Assembly (NCBI GenBank): GCA_020055645.1
Contig: CM034547.1
Location: forward strand, 43,540,409-43,604,408
Origin: Tomocerus qinae
Lineage: Eukaryota > Arthropoda > Collembola > Entomobryomorpha > Tomoceridae
DNA length: 64,000 nucleotides
Direction of reading: 5' to 3'
Position 1 is the first letter of the stretch, and every line of letters begins with the position of its first letter. Both the position numbers and the translations under genes were made by a program. Under the pieces are notes generated by a model. That model was not told where the DNA came from. It saw only the letters and a list, made by a program, of their open reading frames with translations, and did no database searches. This document shows positions 1 to 11,791 of the stretch, piece after piece.

Positions 1-669
1 GAAAACCCGATTTCATGGGTCACATCTTCAGTGGAGCAGGAACATGAACACTACGAATATCCAGATGAAGAAAATCCAGAACATCCAGAGCCTCCTCCTC
101 TTATTACAGAGTTTCTAAATGGAAATTCGTCGGAAAATTTGGATATTAGTGTAGTTAACCCAGTTAGAAATACCGAAACAGACGGATCCTCTACTGTTAG
201 ACCTGCTTTACCTACAAGAATCAGGAACACTATTGACGATTTAAAACAACAACTTGTGGTTTTTGTGGAAGATTTGTGGGATAGAACTTTATATGGAAGT
301 GGAGGAGGAGGTGGAGGCGGAGGAGGTGGAAACGGTACTTTTCCCGGTGGTGGAAAAGGTGGTTTTGGTGGAAAAGGCGGTTACGGAGGGAAGGGTGGTG
401 GCAAAGGTGGATTATTTAAAAATAAAGGAGGAGGCGGTGGTGGCGGAGGAAATACTTGGGTCGGTCCTTACAGATCCGTTCTTTTTCAGTTTAATCGATT
501 TGAATTAAATATTCACAACGGCACTGTGGAAAGTGGAGTCATACCAGAGCCAGTGAGGAAGCGACTTACCGGGAACGAAAGAATTCAAAGTAGACCACAA
601 CAATCGAGAAGACCATTTACCAGAAAAGCACATCCTCCAGTTCCAATGTATTCTATTACTGACTATTGA
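1..669 (+). CDS. 3' end of a glycine/lysine-rich protein (partial)
   Basis: The frame is open from base 1 to a TGA at 667-669, so this is the C-terminal part of a longer protein. A possible splice acceptor at 30-31 means the exon could instead start at 32. The visible ~220 residues begin with an acidic His/Glu/Pro-rich stretch. A short amphipathic segment follows, then about 60 residues that are nearly all Gly with Lys, Phe and Tyr (runs of GGGG and GGKGG), and a basic C-terminus rich in Arg/Pro/Gln. No enzyme motif is visible. Glycine-rich sequence of this kind is common in secreted structural proteins of arthropods, but the start and any signal peptide are outside the window, so secretion is only a guess. 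An AATAAA lies about 110 bases after the stop and supports this being the last exon. Confidence 0.6.
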   Translation, partial: ENPISWVTSSVEQEHEHYEYPDEENPEHPEPPPLITEFLNGNSSENLDISVVNPVRNTETDGSSTVRPALPTRIRNTIDDLKQQLVVFVEDLWDRTLYGSGGGGGGGGGGNGTFPGGGKGGFGGKGGYGGKGGGKGGLFKNKGGGGGGGGNTWVGPYRSVLFQFNRFELNIHNGTVESGVIPEPVRKRLTGNERIQSRPQQSRRPFTRKAHPPVPMYSITDY

Positions 670-776
670 ATCTAAATTGTGAATAAGTGAACTAACCTGT
701 GCTCCTTTTGACTTGTTAAAATACTCGTTTCGTTTGATGCATTTGTTTTTAATCCTCCTGTTATAGTAAGTAGAAA

Positions 777-782
777 AATAAA
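777..782 (+). terminator. Polyadenylation signal of the glycine/lysine-rich gene
   Basis: AATAAA lies ~110 bases downstream of the stop codon and is followed by T- and TG-rich sequence. This fits the 3' end of the preceding transcript. Confidence 0.5.
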
Positions 783-1984
783 ACTGTTTTTGCATGCATT
801 GTCGTGAATGTGAATTTTTTTCCTTTGTTCAATTCTCATGTATATACCCGTTTGTCAGCAGACGGTTGTACTTGTGAGGAATGTGTTTTTAATTGTGTTC
901 TCCTCACTTAGGTGCAATGACTACAGATACAGCGACTGTCAACATAACGACAATGCAAGGTCATTAAATCTCAATTTATTGTTAACACCTCTAAGTTGGA
1001 CTTGATAAAATTGTCAAGTATTTGAGCATACGTGTATATTTTCTACTATTACTGTTACCGCTAATTTAATCTTGAGCACGTTTTATTGACATGTCTAATA
1101 CACTAAAGTTTCCCTATCCAAACCTCTTGAGAGATCGGAACTGGACATCATAAAAATGTTGTCTATAGGGCTAGTTTGCTTTGACATGAGATTTAAAGAT
1201 GAGAATGCAAACAAAGTCATCGACACTTCGTCTTAGTCGTCTTTTGTGTTTTTACAGTTTATATACATGTGAATGTGCTGAGACTTTAACATATAAAAAT
1301 CAGAAAACACACTCAATTTTAAAAAATTCAATCAAAATGGTCCGACTACGACTTTTTAAATGTGCCTATCGACATGACTGTATAATGCGCGAAGTGGAAT
1401 AGTAATAAATATTATGTACCTAAAGGTGATTAGGTACATTAGTCTCACTTTGGCTGTTTACAGTTTTCCTAATGCATTTGGCCAAGTCCAAGCCCGGTTT
1501 CAGGCTACACAACACACAACTAGTTTGGCAGTAATTGCTAATGCACTTTGTGTATAATAAATACAATACTAACCAGATGGTATGTATTTTACGTGCTGCA
1601 TGCAAATGTAGTATTAGAATCGACATCTTATCAGATGCATAATAAGCCATGCAGGTAGTAAGTACATTGGACTCAAAAGCAAAACTTAAGAGATCTTCTC
1701 CATTCCCTGTAAGAATTTAGTGTATACGAAACTAAGGTATAGATTACAAATTGTAATTACAACATGCAATTAAACTAATACTTCCATGCAATTCTTTTTC
1801 TTTTTCCATAATCTATATCAGTTACCTAAGCCATGCAGTAGTAATCATGTAAACAATTTCCATATTTGGAATTTATTCTACCTTACATCTCAAAGTGTGA
1901 ATGAGAGGTTATCATCACCATTTTAAGTGCCAGAGGCAGACATTTACCGGTTGTTTCTCAGGAAATCGCTGAAAAACCTATGCA
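783..1984. other. Intergenic, no gene seen
   Basis: AT-rich sequence between the polyadenylation signal and the retroelement target site. The short open frames here have no recognisable protein sequence and no splice context, and I see no repeat or RNA gene. Confidence 0.5.
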
Positions 1985-1989
1985 GCACC

Positions 1990-2472
1990 TGTTGGGTGGG
2001 TTTATGAGCTACGTAGTTCAGAGGGACGACAGTCACCAGTACTTTTCGGGTGTCAACTAGGGCGTAAATCTAATCGACAGTTGTACTAGCTAAGGTGTAA
2101 GGTTAACTAGTGTTCACTTGAATAGGCAACTAGGCAGGTCTCGGTACTTCCAGTTTTCGGGCTGGTCACGAACTTTGCTAGCTAGTATGCGTATATGTAT
2201 TAATTAGGTGTGCACTAATTAATATGACTTGACGATAATCAGTAGTTAATACTAACTAAAAATAACTTTATTTTAGGGTAAGAACAAACTGACAATCAAT
2301 TATGCTTAAAAATGCAGAGTACCATGCGTACGTCTGATCAAGAGTGAATTCGTTATTCGACTGCACAAAAATGCTTGAATGATTCTAGAAGCTATTAATT
2401 TAGTATCTGCGCGCAGGCGCGTGATCATAAATAATACTCCTAGATAAAAACTTACTGAGCGATGCTCAAACA
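1990..2472 (-). repeat. 3' LTR of the BEL/Pao-like element
   Basis: 483 bp with TG...CA ends on either strand, apparently identical to the copy at 5948-6430. It is the 3' LTR because the element reads on the minus strand. The 5-bp gcacc duplication abuts its low-coordinate end. Confidence 0.93.
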
Positions 2473-2495
2473 TACACCGCCCTTTGAAATACTAA
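2473..2495 (-). other. Polypurine tract of the LTR element
   Basis: On the minus strand the bases just before the 3' LTR read AAAGGGCGGTGTA. This is the purine-rich primer for plus-strand synthesis expected at this position in an LTR element. Confidence 0.6.
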
Positions 2496-2635
2496 TTTCA
2501 ACAAAAAATGACATAAATTTGATTTAGAATGCTTAAAAACAAAAATAGTAATAAGTTTAACTACTAATAGCTACTAGAGAAATGAAAATGTAATTAAGAA
2601 ATGTTGTTTGCTGATTGCAAACGGTTGCCAAAACT

Positions 2636-5600
2636 TCACTTCTCAGGGTTTGTCTCGTCCTGGTTTCCTCCCAGGTTCGTTGTCTTGTGTGATTTCATTT
2701 TGAAGAAACGGAATAAATATGCTGTGGCTCGATGCAGACGCAGCAGGCTAGGGAATTTTGTTAAGATTGTTTCTTCAAACGTGGTAATATTTGTTGTCGT
2801 ACCATTCCTTTCATCGGTCATGATTTTACTTTCATCTTTGGCGTCTGAATGGGCTACGTAGTCCAAGTCGGAATTTTTGCTTGAAAATTCGGCTGACTGT
2901 AACCACTCAGAGCCATTCCAACATAGTTGATGAACTTTCAATTCGGACGGGTTGATTCCACGGGAAACGCAATCCGCCGATTTTTCTTCTCCTTTTGCAT
3001 ATTTCCATTGATTAGCAGAGGACCTCTCTTCAATTTTCGCCACTCGGTTGGCAACAAATATCTTCCATCGTTGAGAGGAAGATTGAATCCACGCTAAAAC
3101 AATGGTAGAGTCACAACAATAATTAGTACTTATTATTGACGCTTGTGATGAATTCTTGATAGTCTCCATCAAGTCGTAGAGTAATTTGGCACCGCACAGT
3201 TCAATTCGGGCCAAGGAGACAAATTTGATTGGTGCAACCTTCGTCTTGGCTGCTACTAGTCGAACTACTTCATTCTTATTTTGAGAACAAAAATATACAC
3301 TTGGTGCATATGCTTCACTGTCGGCTCCTGAGAGGCTGACATCGTAGAGATCCTTCAGAATATTGTCTGACACTTTGGACGTCGTCGTCCACATTTCATT
3401 TGGAGAAATGTCCGTTTCCTCCGTTGCAAGTTGCTGTAGACATTTTACTGCGAGGCAAGATGCTGCAGCTGTTCCAAATGTTGTTGATAGTTTGAATTCT
3501 TGAATAAAGTCGTCTGGTGACTTCCTCCATAATATTCGTTGATGATCCAAGTCGTCAGATATCAAACAAACTTCTGTGATTATGCTTCGTGGTTTATATA
3601 CAGCACGGCACGGTATACAACACACATTTTCTTTCTTGTCAATTTCCACTGAGGGAACAATTTCCATGTGATTAAGTTGTAAGTATTCATTTAGTACCTG
3701 ATTATACTCGGCAACTTTCTCTGGATGATTTACACGAGATCTTTCACCTTGTGCTTGACGTCGAGCAGCTTGTCTCTTGCTTTCTCCAATAGGCTTGGAG
3801 TTATTCTTAAATGGGAGGTTGACAACAAATCTTCCATCGGGCTCTCGTTCATGAGTGTCTTGAAAGTGCTGTTCGCATTCTAGCTCCTCCTTAGTCATTG
3901 TTCTTGTCTTCGGAATATCTTCTAATTCCCAAAATTTCTGTAAGGTAGCATCAAGTTCACAACTGACATGATTAGTGAACAACCGCTGACTACCTACATC
4001 TGCTTTCAGTGGACCTCCAAGTATCCAGCCCAACGTCGTTTCTCTAGCAGTGGGGGTACCAGGGGCTCCTTTCTTCATCCTGCACAGGACAATTTCATCA
4101 TAGATGTCACGTCCAAGTAAAATGTCTATTTTAGTTGGTTCGTGAAATTTGGGATCGGCGAGATCCAATTTTTTAATATGGGGCCAAGATTTCGGAATGA
4201 CTGGGAAGGACGGCAGTTCTCCAGTTATTTTTTCCTTGATATGAGTTTCAAGGCAGAAACTCTTCTTCTTATTATACAATGAGGTGAAACTGATTTTAGC
4301 ACATTGAGTTGTCTTACCAGCATTGATACCTCCAACTCCATAAATATTCGTCGTTTTATTTCTTCGTTTGAGTCCAAGCTTATTTGCACATCTAGCAGTA
4401 ACAAAACTTCCTTGAGACCCGTCATCCAGTAAAGCTCTGCAGACTTGGTACTGGTTTTTTGAATCCTTCACACAAATTAACGCTGTAGAGAGTAGCACTT
4501 GTGAGTTTTTTCCATGATTGGAGAAATGAGTGTTGAGTTTAGATGGCGGTTGGGTGACGTCATCCACTTTCTTTTCATTTTCAGGTTTCTGCTCTGATTT
4601 CTTCTTATATCTCATTTCCTTGTGCAAAAATGTATTGTGTCTCTCCTGACACTTCTTACAGCTTATTGGTGATGGACAATCTTGCACTTGATGATCCTTA
4701 GTTTTTATACAATTGAAACATAGATGTGCTTTAATTACAAGAGACTTACGATCGTTGACAGATAATTCGCGGAATTTACTGCACTGATACAAAAAATGAT
4801 TTTCACCACATGCTGCACATTCTTTGTCACAATTTTCACTAGAACTGTAATTCACATTTTTCTGGTCAGTCTTGACATTATTATGTGGCTTCGGCTTGAT
4901 ACCTCCCGCTGCAGTCGCTCTGGCTTGGGCAAGTACAAAGTCAGTAAATTTTTGAATGGATGGGATTTCGTCAGAGGCTAGCTTCTTCTCCCAATCCACT
5001 CTCGTTTCTTGATCAAGTTTTCTACACATCAAATGAATAATCACTGAATCCCACTTTTCCTCAGGGGTCAATTTTAAAACATCTAGTGCACGGTTGCACT
5101 CATTCGTTGCGTCGCTGATCTTCCGCAGCTGCGCTGAATTCCCTTGTCCAACGTTGGACAGTGCCATGATTCGGTCAAAATGTGACCGAATAATGTCACG
5201 CTTAATTTCATATCTTGCTTTCAAGGTCATCCAAGCTTGGTCATAATTTAAATCCGTCACTGGGATGTCTCTTAATAATGAAGCTGGCTCACCCTGTAGT
5301 AATCCTTTGAGATACTGCATTCTTTGGGATCCAGACAACTTCGCATTATTGTGAATTGATGACACAAACAAGTCTTGAAACGATAGCCATTCTTGAGTGT
5401 CACCCTTAAACGGCGGTATCTCAATTTTTGGCAACTTCACTTCTGCTCCTCCGGTGGGGGCGGCCCCGGATCCACTTCCTGCTGTGGGGTAGGTGTCCTT
5501 CAGGATGGCTAATTTTATTATAGCCTTGCTTATCTTGTCATCCAGTACGACAAGTTGAGCACTTTCTGCAAGGAATTCGGCGTCGTTTGTGGCAACTGAG

Positions 5601-5773
5601 CTGGCTCTCTTGACGAGCGCAGCATATTCTGCTTCTGCTTTAAGGAGTTTACCTTCTTGAATGTTTATTTCAGGAAGCGGGGGTGGATTGGTGACGTCAT
5701 AGGCGGCGACGACCAACTCCAGGCGAGCGATGGTTACTGACAGGGCACGGCGATCATTCTTTACTACATCCAT
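2636..5773 (-). pseudogene. BEL/Pao gag-pol, RT core and integrase deleted, frame open
   Basis: The 1,045-codon frame starts ~175 bases after the 5' LTR. Residues ~110-280 form a DUF1759-type gag region (PKIEIPPFKGD motif). Residues ~320-390 contain cysteine/histidine zinc knuckles. At ~445-600 is a DUF1758-type aspartic protease (LLDDGSQGSF), ending in the usual GWILGGPL. The reverse transcriptase follows only as fragments: the lead-in (PCRAVYKP) joins directly to a later block (HRILWRKSPDDFIQEF), and the sequence then jumps to RNase H (RIELCGAKLL, WIQSSSQRW, ADCVSRG). The catalytic YxDD block is missing. Nothing resembling integrase follows before the stop. The frame stays open across all these junctions. 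I call it a broken pol, although the gag and protease parts could still be made. Confidence 0.85.
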
Positions 5774-5926
5774 GTTAAATAACTTCCTTGTTATTTAATG
5801 TCAATTTAAAATGTTTCTTGCAAATCTTGAGATGACTGACGATCCAACGTAGAAACTCCACTCGAAGTATGTTCACGAATAACTGATGAACGACGGAATC
5901 CAAGATGTCCAATCTTCACCAAATAT

Positions 5927-5947
5927 CCGTGGCTCGTAAGGACCAAA
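5927..5947 (-). other. Primer binding site of the LTR element
   Basis: Immediately inside the 5' LTR the minus strand reads TTTGGTCCTTACGAGCC. This is the position where the tRNA primer anneals. The matching tRNA was not identified. Confidence 0.55.
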
Positions 5948-6430
5948 TGTTGGGTGGGTTTATGAGCTACGTAGTTCAGAGGGACGACAGTCACCAGTAC
6001 TTTTCGGGTGTCAACTAGGGCGTAAATCTAATCGACAGTTGTACTAGCTAAGGTGTAAGGTTAACTAGTGTTCACTTGAATAGGCAACTAGGCAGGTCTC
6101 GGTACTTCCAGTTTTCGGGCTGGTCACGAACTTTGCTAGCTAGTATGCGTATATGTATTAATTAGGTGTGCACTAATTAATATGACTTGACGATAATCAG
6201 TAGTTAATACTAACTAAAAATAACTTTATTTTAGGGTAAGAACAAACTGACAATCAATTATGCTTAAAAATGCAGAGTACCATGCGTACGTCTGATCAAG
6301 AGTGAATTCGTTATTCGACTGCACAAAAATGCTTGAATGATTCTAGAAGCTATTAATTTAGTATCTGCGCGCAGGCGCGTGATCATAAATAATACTCCTA
6401 GATAAAAACTTACTGAGCGATGCTCAAACA
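5948..6430 (-). repeat. 5' LTR of the BEL/Pao-like element
   Basis: 483 bp, apparently identical to the copy at 1990-2472. It would carry the element's promoter. It is flanked on its outer side by the gcacc target duplication at 6431-6435. Confidence 0.93.
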
Positions 6431-6435
6431 GCACC

Positions 6436-6968
6436 TAATGTCGACTAGTTTTCACTAAAGAAAACCTAAATTCTCAATTTTACTTATTTCATTGCTAGTG
6501 AAATCATTTCTAAATTCTAAGTAGCATTAGTTAATAATACATCTGCACACATTTACCCGCAAGTCCTTACAAGTGGTATTGAAGAAGAAGATTATGTTAA
6601 TTCATCCATAACGCTGAACATTGCATGTGGATGCAATTATGTGGTATATACCAAAGAAGCGAAGTAACATTTCCTTCGCCTTGGGAAGTCTGTCCGCATC
6701 TGACATGACAGAGTGGCATGTTAAAGGACATGAGAAAAAAGTTGCTGATTTTAATGCGGCTTACTGTCCTTTACAAACAGTTTCTTATTGACGACCTGGC
6801 AAAAACTGGAAATGGAAATACATAATATCATTACATCAACTAGCTAAAAATAGTGGTAACAAGCAATCAGAACGTTGTTAACATTACTTAACATGGCGAA
6901 AATGTTCTAATTACTTTCATTATCATTTTGTCAATTTAAACAAAAAACCTACGGCAAGCCGTAACAGA
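6436..6968. other. Intergenic, no gene seen
   Basis: AT-rich sequence between the LTR element and the inverted-repeat unit. No coding potential or repeat was recognised. Confidence 0.45.
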
Positions 6969-7040
6969 AGCTCGCCTGACTGAAGGGGACCGTGTACACA
7001 GTTTTAGCAGAATAATAGAAATAGGTTTATTTTCATATCT

Positions 7041-7525
7041 ATTGGTTAATATTGAGTATCAAAATCAAAATGTATGAATGTTGACCATCAAAGTCAACAC
7101 AAAACCAAAGCAGATTAACATTGACTATGAAAATCAACAGAAAATCAAAATAGATAATTGTTGACTATGAAAATCAACAGAGACTCAAAATCGATAATTG
7201 TTGACTATGAAAATCAACAGAAAATCAAAATAGATTAAGATTGACAGTGAAAATCAACAGAAGTTTGAAATAAATTAATGTTGACTATGAAAATCAACAG
7301 AAAATCAAAATAGATAAGTGATGACTATGAAAATCAACAGAAAATCAAAATAGGTAATTGCCAACTATGAAAATCAACAGAAAATCAAGATTTGATTAAT
7401 GTTGACTATGAAAATCAGCAGAAAAACAAAATTGTTTAATGTTGACTATGAAAATCAACAGAAGATCAAAATTGATTAATGTTGACTGTGAAAATCAACA
7501 GAAAATCAAAATTGATTAATGTTAG
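7041..7525. repeat. 40-bp minisatellite, about 11-12 copies
   Basis: The consensus unit begins ttgactatgaaaatcaacag and continues aaaatcaaaatagataattg. Unit starts are visible at 7081, 7121, 7161, 7201, 7241, 7281, 7321 and 7361, then every ~40 bases with a one-base shift to about 7520. The first and last copies are degenerate. Each unit contains ttgac and an inverted gtcaa-like partner, so single strands could form small hairpins. Confidence 0.9.
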
Positions 7526-7927
7526 CTATCTTAATGAAAAGTTATTCGAAAAATATGAATTTAACTATCTATTTGCATATAAATGCGAAATAGATTTATT
7601 TCCGTCTTATAATAGGTATTTTCCGGTTTTATTTAGTTTATTATAAAATTTCAAATTTGGTCGAAGCGGCATTTAATATTTTGTACTATCCCGCCAGCAA
7701 TCCATAGGAAGCACATTTGAACTTTTAATGTCCATTTAATGTCACATTTTCATTTTGACTATCAAAATGAAGACAAAGTGAGCGCGCGTCATCTCAGCAA
7801 CCTGTGGACCAATGTGGCCCATTTTCAATAGGCTTTGTCACAGGTTTATGTTTTTTTTTGTTTTTGTGCAATGTTTTTGCCAAGTTTAGTTTAAATCCAT
7901 CAATGTCTTCAAAAGTTATCGTGTAAA

Positions 7928-7957
7928 CGGACGGACGCACGCACGGACGGACGGACT
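7928..7957. repeat. (acgg) microsatellite
   Basis: Four-base repeats of the acgg/acgc kind over ~30 bases, just inside the right inverted end of the 6969-7991 unit. Confidence 0.75.
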
Positions 7958-7991
7958 GTGCGATTCTATAAGCTGCCTTATCAGGCGAGCT

Positions 7992-10900
7992 AAAACGGGC
8001 TACAAATAAAATCGAACATTATATTGGTGTATTGGTAAGGATGTTTATATGCCTTCATCAGTGATTGAGATCTATTCTGAACGAATTGTAGAAATACAAC
8101 ATGCAACGTAATTATCAGTAAAGTGGATTTTCAGTTAAATAAAGACTATTGTAGAATGCGATTGAGATCGGGGAAATTGAAAAGGGTAATAATAAGAAGG
8201 TTTTCAAAACTAACTTAAAAAATTACCTCTTGTAGCATTTGAGGGAATTGCCAGCCCTAAAGCTATTACCACAGTCATGAAAATGCATCATAAATTCCAC
8301 TGGATAGTGGATAGCTAACTCTCTTCTAACTACATGCATATTGAGTTCGGGTATCAAGTCTAGCTAGCTTATAAAAGCTTATCAGAATAACCATTTACAG
8401 TGAGGGCAAAAATGTTCGTAGTTTAGGAACATTTTATTACTTCAAATCAATGACTGTTGAGGAATTGATTGTATCTATTGAGTACTGAATCATCGTAAAG
8501 AACTAGAATTGAAGAATTGAAATCAATAATGACATCGAGGGCTGCTAATTAAAAATTGTTTTCCTTGTTGGCTGACATGGTATTATATGTAAAACGCAAC
8601 AGGCTTTACAGGAACCAACTCCAACTGGCGTTTTATTACATTTTAATCCCCGGTATTTGATGTTATGTGCTGTTGAGAGGCAGAGATGAACAAACAACAA
8701 AGTGGTCATTCAAAAACATGTTTTTTTTCATTGTAATAGAATTATCCTTGTGAGACCTGTACCTACTTGAATGCATTTACCTCAAAGCGTGTGTATAAAA
8801 AGTTGCAATGAATTTGAATATTGAAAAATTAATTAAAATTCTACCAGTGCCTACTGCTGAATTTAATTCAACTCACCCCTGAAACTAAATTCGAAATGCT
8901 AGTAGAAGCTAATGATGAATTCAACCGTACACAGTGTATGAAAATCTACTCTGCGTACCTGTTGGCTACATTCATGGTCTAATGCATTTTCGAGTCTATG
9001 TATTCAACCCCCAAGGTGTTTAATTGTACACAATTATGTATTGCTGAAAATGTAATGAGTGATGTAAAATGACAAACCCTACTACTATTGTTGAATATCA
9101 ACAAATCCACTACATACACCCCATTTCTCACGTTTAGTGAGGTTGTATAAACCGTTCATTCAAGCTCAAGTCAGTTCATGTTACTTTGGATTGGAGGCAT
9201 ATCTTACCTTATAATAATTAAAAAAGTTATAATTCTATGGCTCAATATTCTATATTATGCACCTTTTGGATCTTAATCCATCTCAATCAAATGTTTACCA
9301 TTAAAAAGAACATATCCGCAAACATAACGTTTCCTATTGACTAGATATATTCACCAAGATAGCTTTTACTGCGTGTGTGCCAAAGTATATGCATCTATTG
9401 GTTAAGTGTCTACAGGTAAGGTAAGTAGTTTAGAATTTGCATTCATGGTTTATAAAGTGTATATATCTATGTAAGTAGGATTACACACTTTATCTATAAT
9501 ATACAATAATTTTCCAAAACCAAGAATTATTTCTTGATCGTATGTAATACATTCCTCTGTATGATTTGAAAACATTTCCTCAATGTATGATTATGAGCAT
9601 TCACACTCACACAGAAGATAATGCTTAGTAGTAACGTAAGTTTTAAATCGTTTGGGTAAATCAACCTTTATGCATTGAAGGTAGTCGTTTATGTCCCTGC
9701 ATTAGAATTATAAGTGTTTTTCCTTGTCATTGGTAACAATTGGAGGCAATGAAATATAAGAATGCAACTTTCCGTAATCCCATTCATTATAACATGTAAT
9801 CAAGAGCGTATTAAAAATCGTCTTGAAAGATTAGACCCAGATGGCTTGCCCTAAATTATCCACTTTCCACTTTCAAATGATTAGTTTGGTCGTTTAGTTT
9901 ACTCCATGGCTGATAATAATTACGTACATGAATTGCCACGGCTGTACTACTTGACTGCTAATATGCCACTGAAGTAAAGTGACGGAAATTATAATGCAAG
10001 TAGAAGTACATTGTGCATCATGTGCATGGGTATTAAATTCACTGTCCATCATTCATATAATACACGCAGATAGCGATCTGATCAGGTATGTCTTTGTTAT
10101 TTCCTCAACAGAAAACAAGATGTGAATAATGAAATTTAAAAAGCCCTTCGAGTTTGAGAATTAGGGCAACAGGAAACAAAAACTTGCGTGCTAAAGTTAA
10201 AAACGTATTGAAGATGAGTTTTATGGGATTGTTTATTTTTCCTTGCTTTTCTACTTAATTCCTTTTACAAATCATCATTAACAGATTCTCTTTTGTTATC
10301 TTTTACAATCAGGCAGCAGTTACACAGTTTTCATACCTTCTTCCTGTAAAATTATTAAACTATAAGATTTACGAAAACAAAAATTCCATTAAAATGCGAT
10401 TCACGTCGATTGTCTACATATTTTATGATTGCAAGCTAGTTAACACCAAAAAATAGTGTTTGGACGATGTCTTCTTGCCGAATTTGCAGATAGCACTTCA
10501 CAGACATCCTTCTTCGACAAAATTAATATGTTGCCTTATGCGTTGTTGTATTTGTATTTATTATTGCAAGTTATTCAACAAAGTGAGAGTTAACTGTGTC
10601 ACGTAATATTAAGGTAGTGAAGCATAGAGAGAGGTTCCTGCTTAAAATATCTGCATATACACATAGCCACATAATTACATGATAACCATGTTATGATATG
10701 TTTATGGGCGAACCTACTAAACTTTCAACTTGTAAGAAACTCAATTTAAAGAGATGTGACTCTACATACACCTTCAACGCGTACAGGGTACTACTGCTGG
10801 CGTGCTATTAATCATTCTATTTAAAAGTTGAGATATTATCCTGAGATTGTGTCCAATGTCCAATGATTAAGAATTCCAATTTTATTTCATTGTTTACAAT

Positions 10901-11791
10901 AGACCTTCTTTATATTTAGTTAATTATTATGGGCTGTGAAGGGGCTCGCAGCACGTTCTCAGCGGCCAGCGGCACTTGGATGTATGTCTCAGTAATTTAT
11001 GTGGTGAGTACTAAATAGCACTATGTATTTTAATGCCTTACTATAACGAAAATATGCATTACCTATAAACATGTGCTAGGGTATATACACTTTACATAAC
11101 TACCAACTTTCCTAGTAAATGATTCTTAACAAAGCGGAACAAAAATTATAAAGATACAGTTGTAATCTTATATGAGCTGATTATTCATTCATTCATAAAG
11201 CTAGAGTTTTTATTGCTAACTCACACTCGTAGCAATTCAGCGTGTGTAAAGTTACGTCTTTAAACGTAAATAGAATAGCATTAGTAATCGTACTCCGTAC
11301 ACGTACTCTAAGTAGCAAGCAATATCTGTCAGATTAGTTTATACTTATAAACAAACATAGCACATTTTTATCTAGATATCGTTATGGACTAGAATATCTT
11401 CCTGTGTCAACGCATTGTGCCATGAAGTAGTCTTAAGTACGTGGTCTGTTTTTTTCAGCTCAATCAATGGTACATGTTCATAACTATTTAATCGTCTACT
11501 ATATAATACCTCATTAAATCAGCATACTTCCATTGTTTACAGTCTTTTAAGATATCTAATACTATCCATTTCACCTGCTGCTACAGATAATACATAAAAA
11601 GTGTTAGATAACTTATATCTGAACTACTACGCACAGGATATCCCTGTATGTAACAACATGGGAAATAGTTTTACCTTTTTCACCAATATACCTCATTTTC
11701 TAACATTAAGTTAGTTCTGAACTGGCATCAACTGTAAATTGTCGCACCGTTTCATTCTAATCTTCAATCTGTACCATAGGAAATACTAGCC
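7992..11791. other. Long intergenic stretch, no gene seen
   Basis: About 3.8 kb of AT-rich DNA. I found no open frame of useful length on either strand, no splice-bounded conserved exon, no tRNA-like structure and no clear repeat. The promoter of the lipase gene presumably lies in its right-hand end, but I see no convincing TATA element close to the start codon. Confidence 0.5.

Larger units (their letters stand above)
1985..6435 (-). mobile_element. BEL/Pao-like LTR retrotransposon, young, internally deleted
   Basis: Two direct repeats of 483 bp, 1990-2472 and 5948-6430, begin TGTTGGG and end CAAACA. They are flanked by the same 5-bp target duplication, gcacc, at 1985-1989 and 6431-6435. 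I saw no difference between the repeats on a base-by-base reading, so insertion is recent. The coding strand is minus, so the 5' LTR is the one at higher coordinates. A primer-binding-site-like stretch (TTTGGTCCTTACGAGCC) directly follows the 5' LTR, and a purine-rich AAAGGGCGGTG tract precedes the 3' LTR. One 1,045-codon gag-pol frame fills the interior. It matches the BEL/Pao order (DUF1759 gag, zinc knuckles, DUF1758 protease, RT remnant, RNase H) but lacks the RT catalytic core and the integrase. It should therefore be non-autonomous. Confidence 0.93.
6969..7991. mobile_element. Possible non-autonomous element with 11-bp inverted ends
   Basis: agctcgcctga at 6969-6979 is matched in inverted orientation by tcaggcgagct at 7981-7991. 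Inside are a 40-bp minisatellite (7041-7525), a less repetitive GC-richer part (about 7660-7850), and an (acgg)-type microsatellite at about 7928-7957 just before the right end. There is no open reading frame. This layout resembles non-autonomous DNA transposons that carry tandem repeats. I could not find a target duplication at the ends, so the borders are tentative and an 11-bp inverted match could be chance. Confidence 0.4.

Noticed and set aside
254-508. Second plus-strand frame in the glycine-rich exon (Val/Glu-rich)
   Set aside because: Out-of-frame shadow of the GGN codons; the glycine frame is longer and reaches a stop near a polyadenylation signal.
5806-5994. 62-codon frame overlapping the 5' LTR boundary
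   Set aside because: Lies in the untranslated leader and primer-binding region of the retroelement.
7081-7520. CRISPR-like regular repeat
   Set aside because: The whole 40-base unit repeats with no unique spacers and the host is an animal; it is an ordinary minisatellite.
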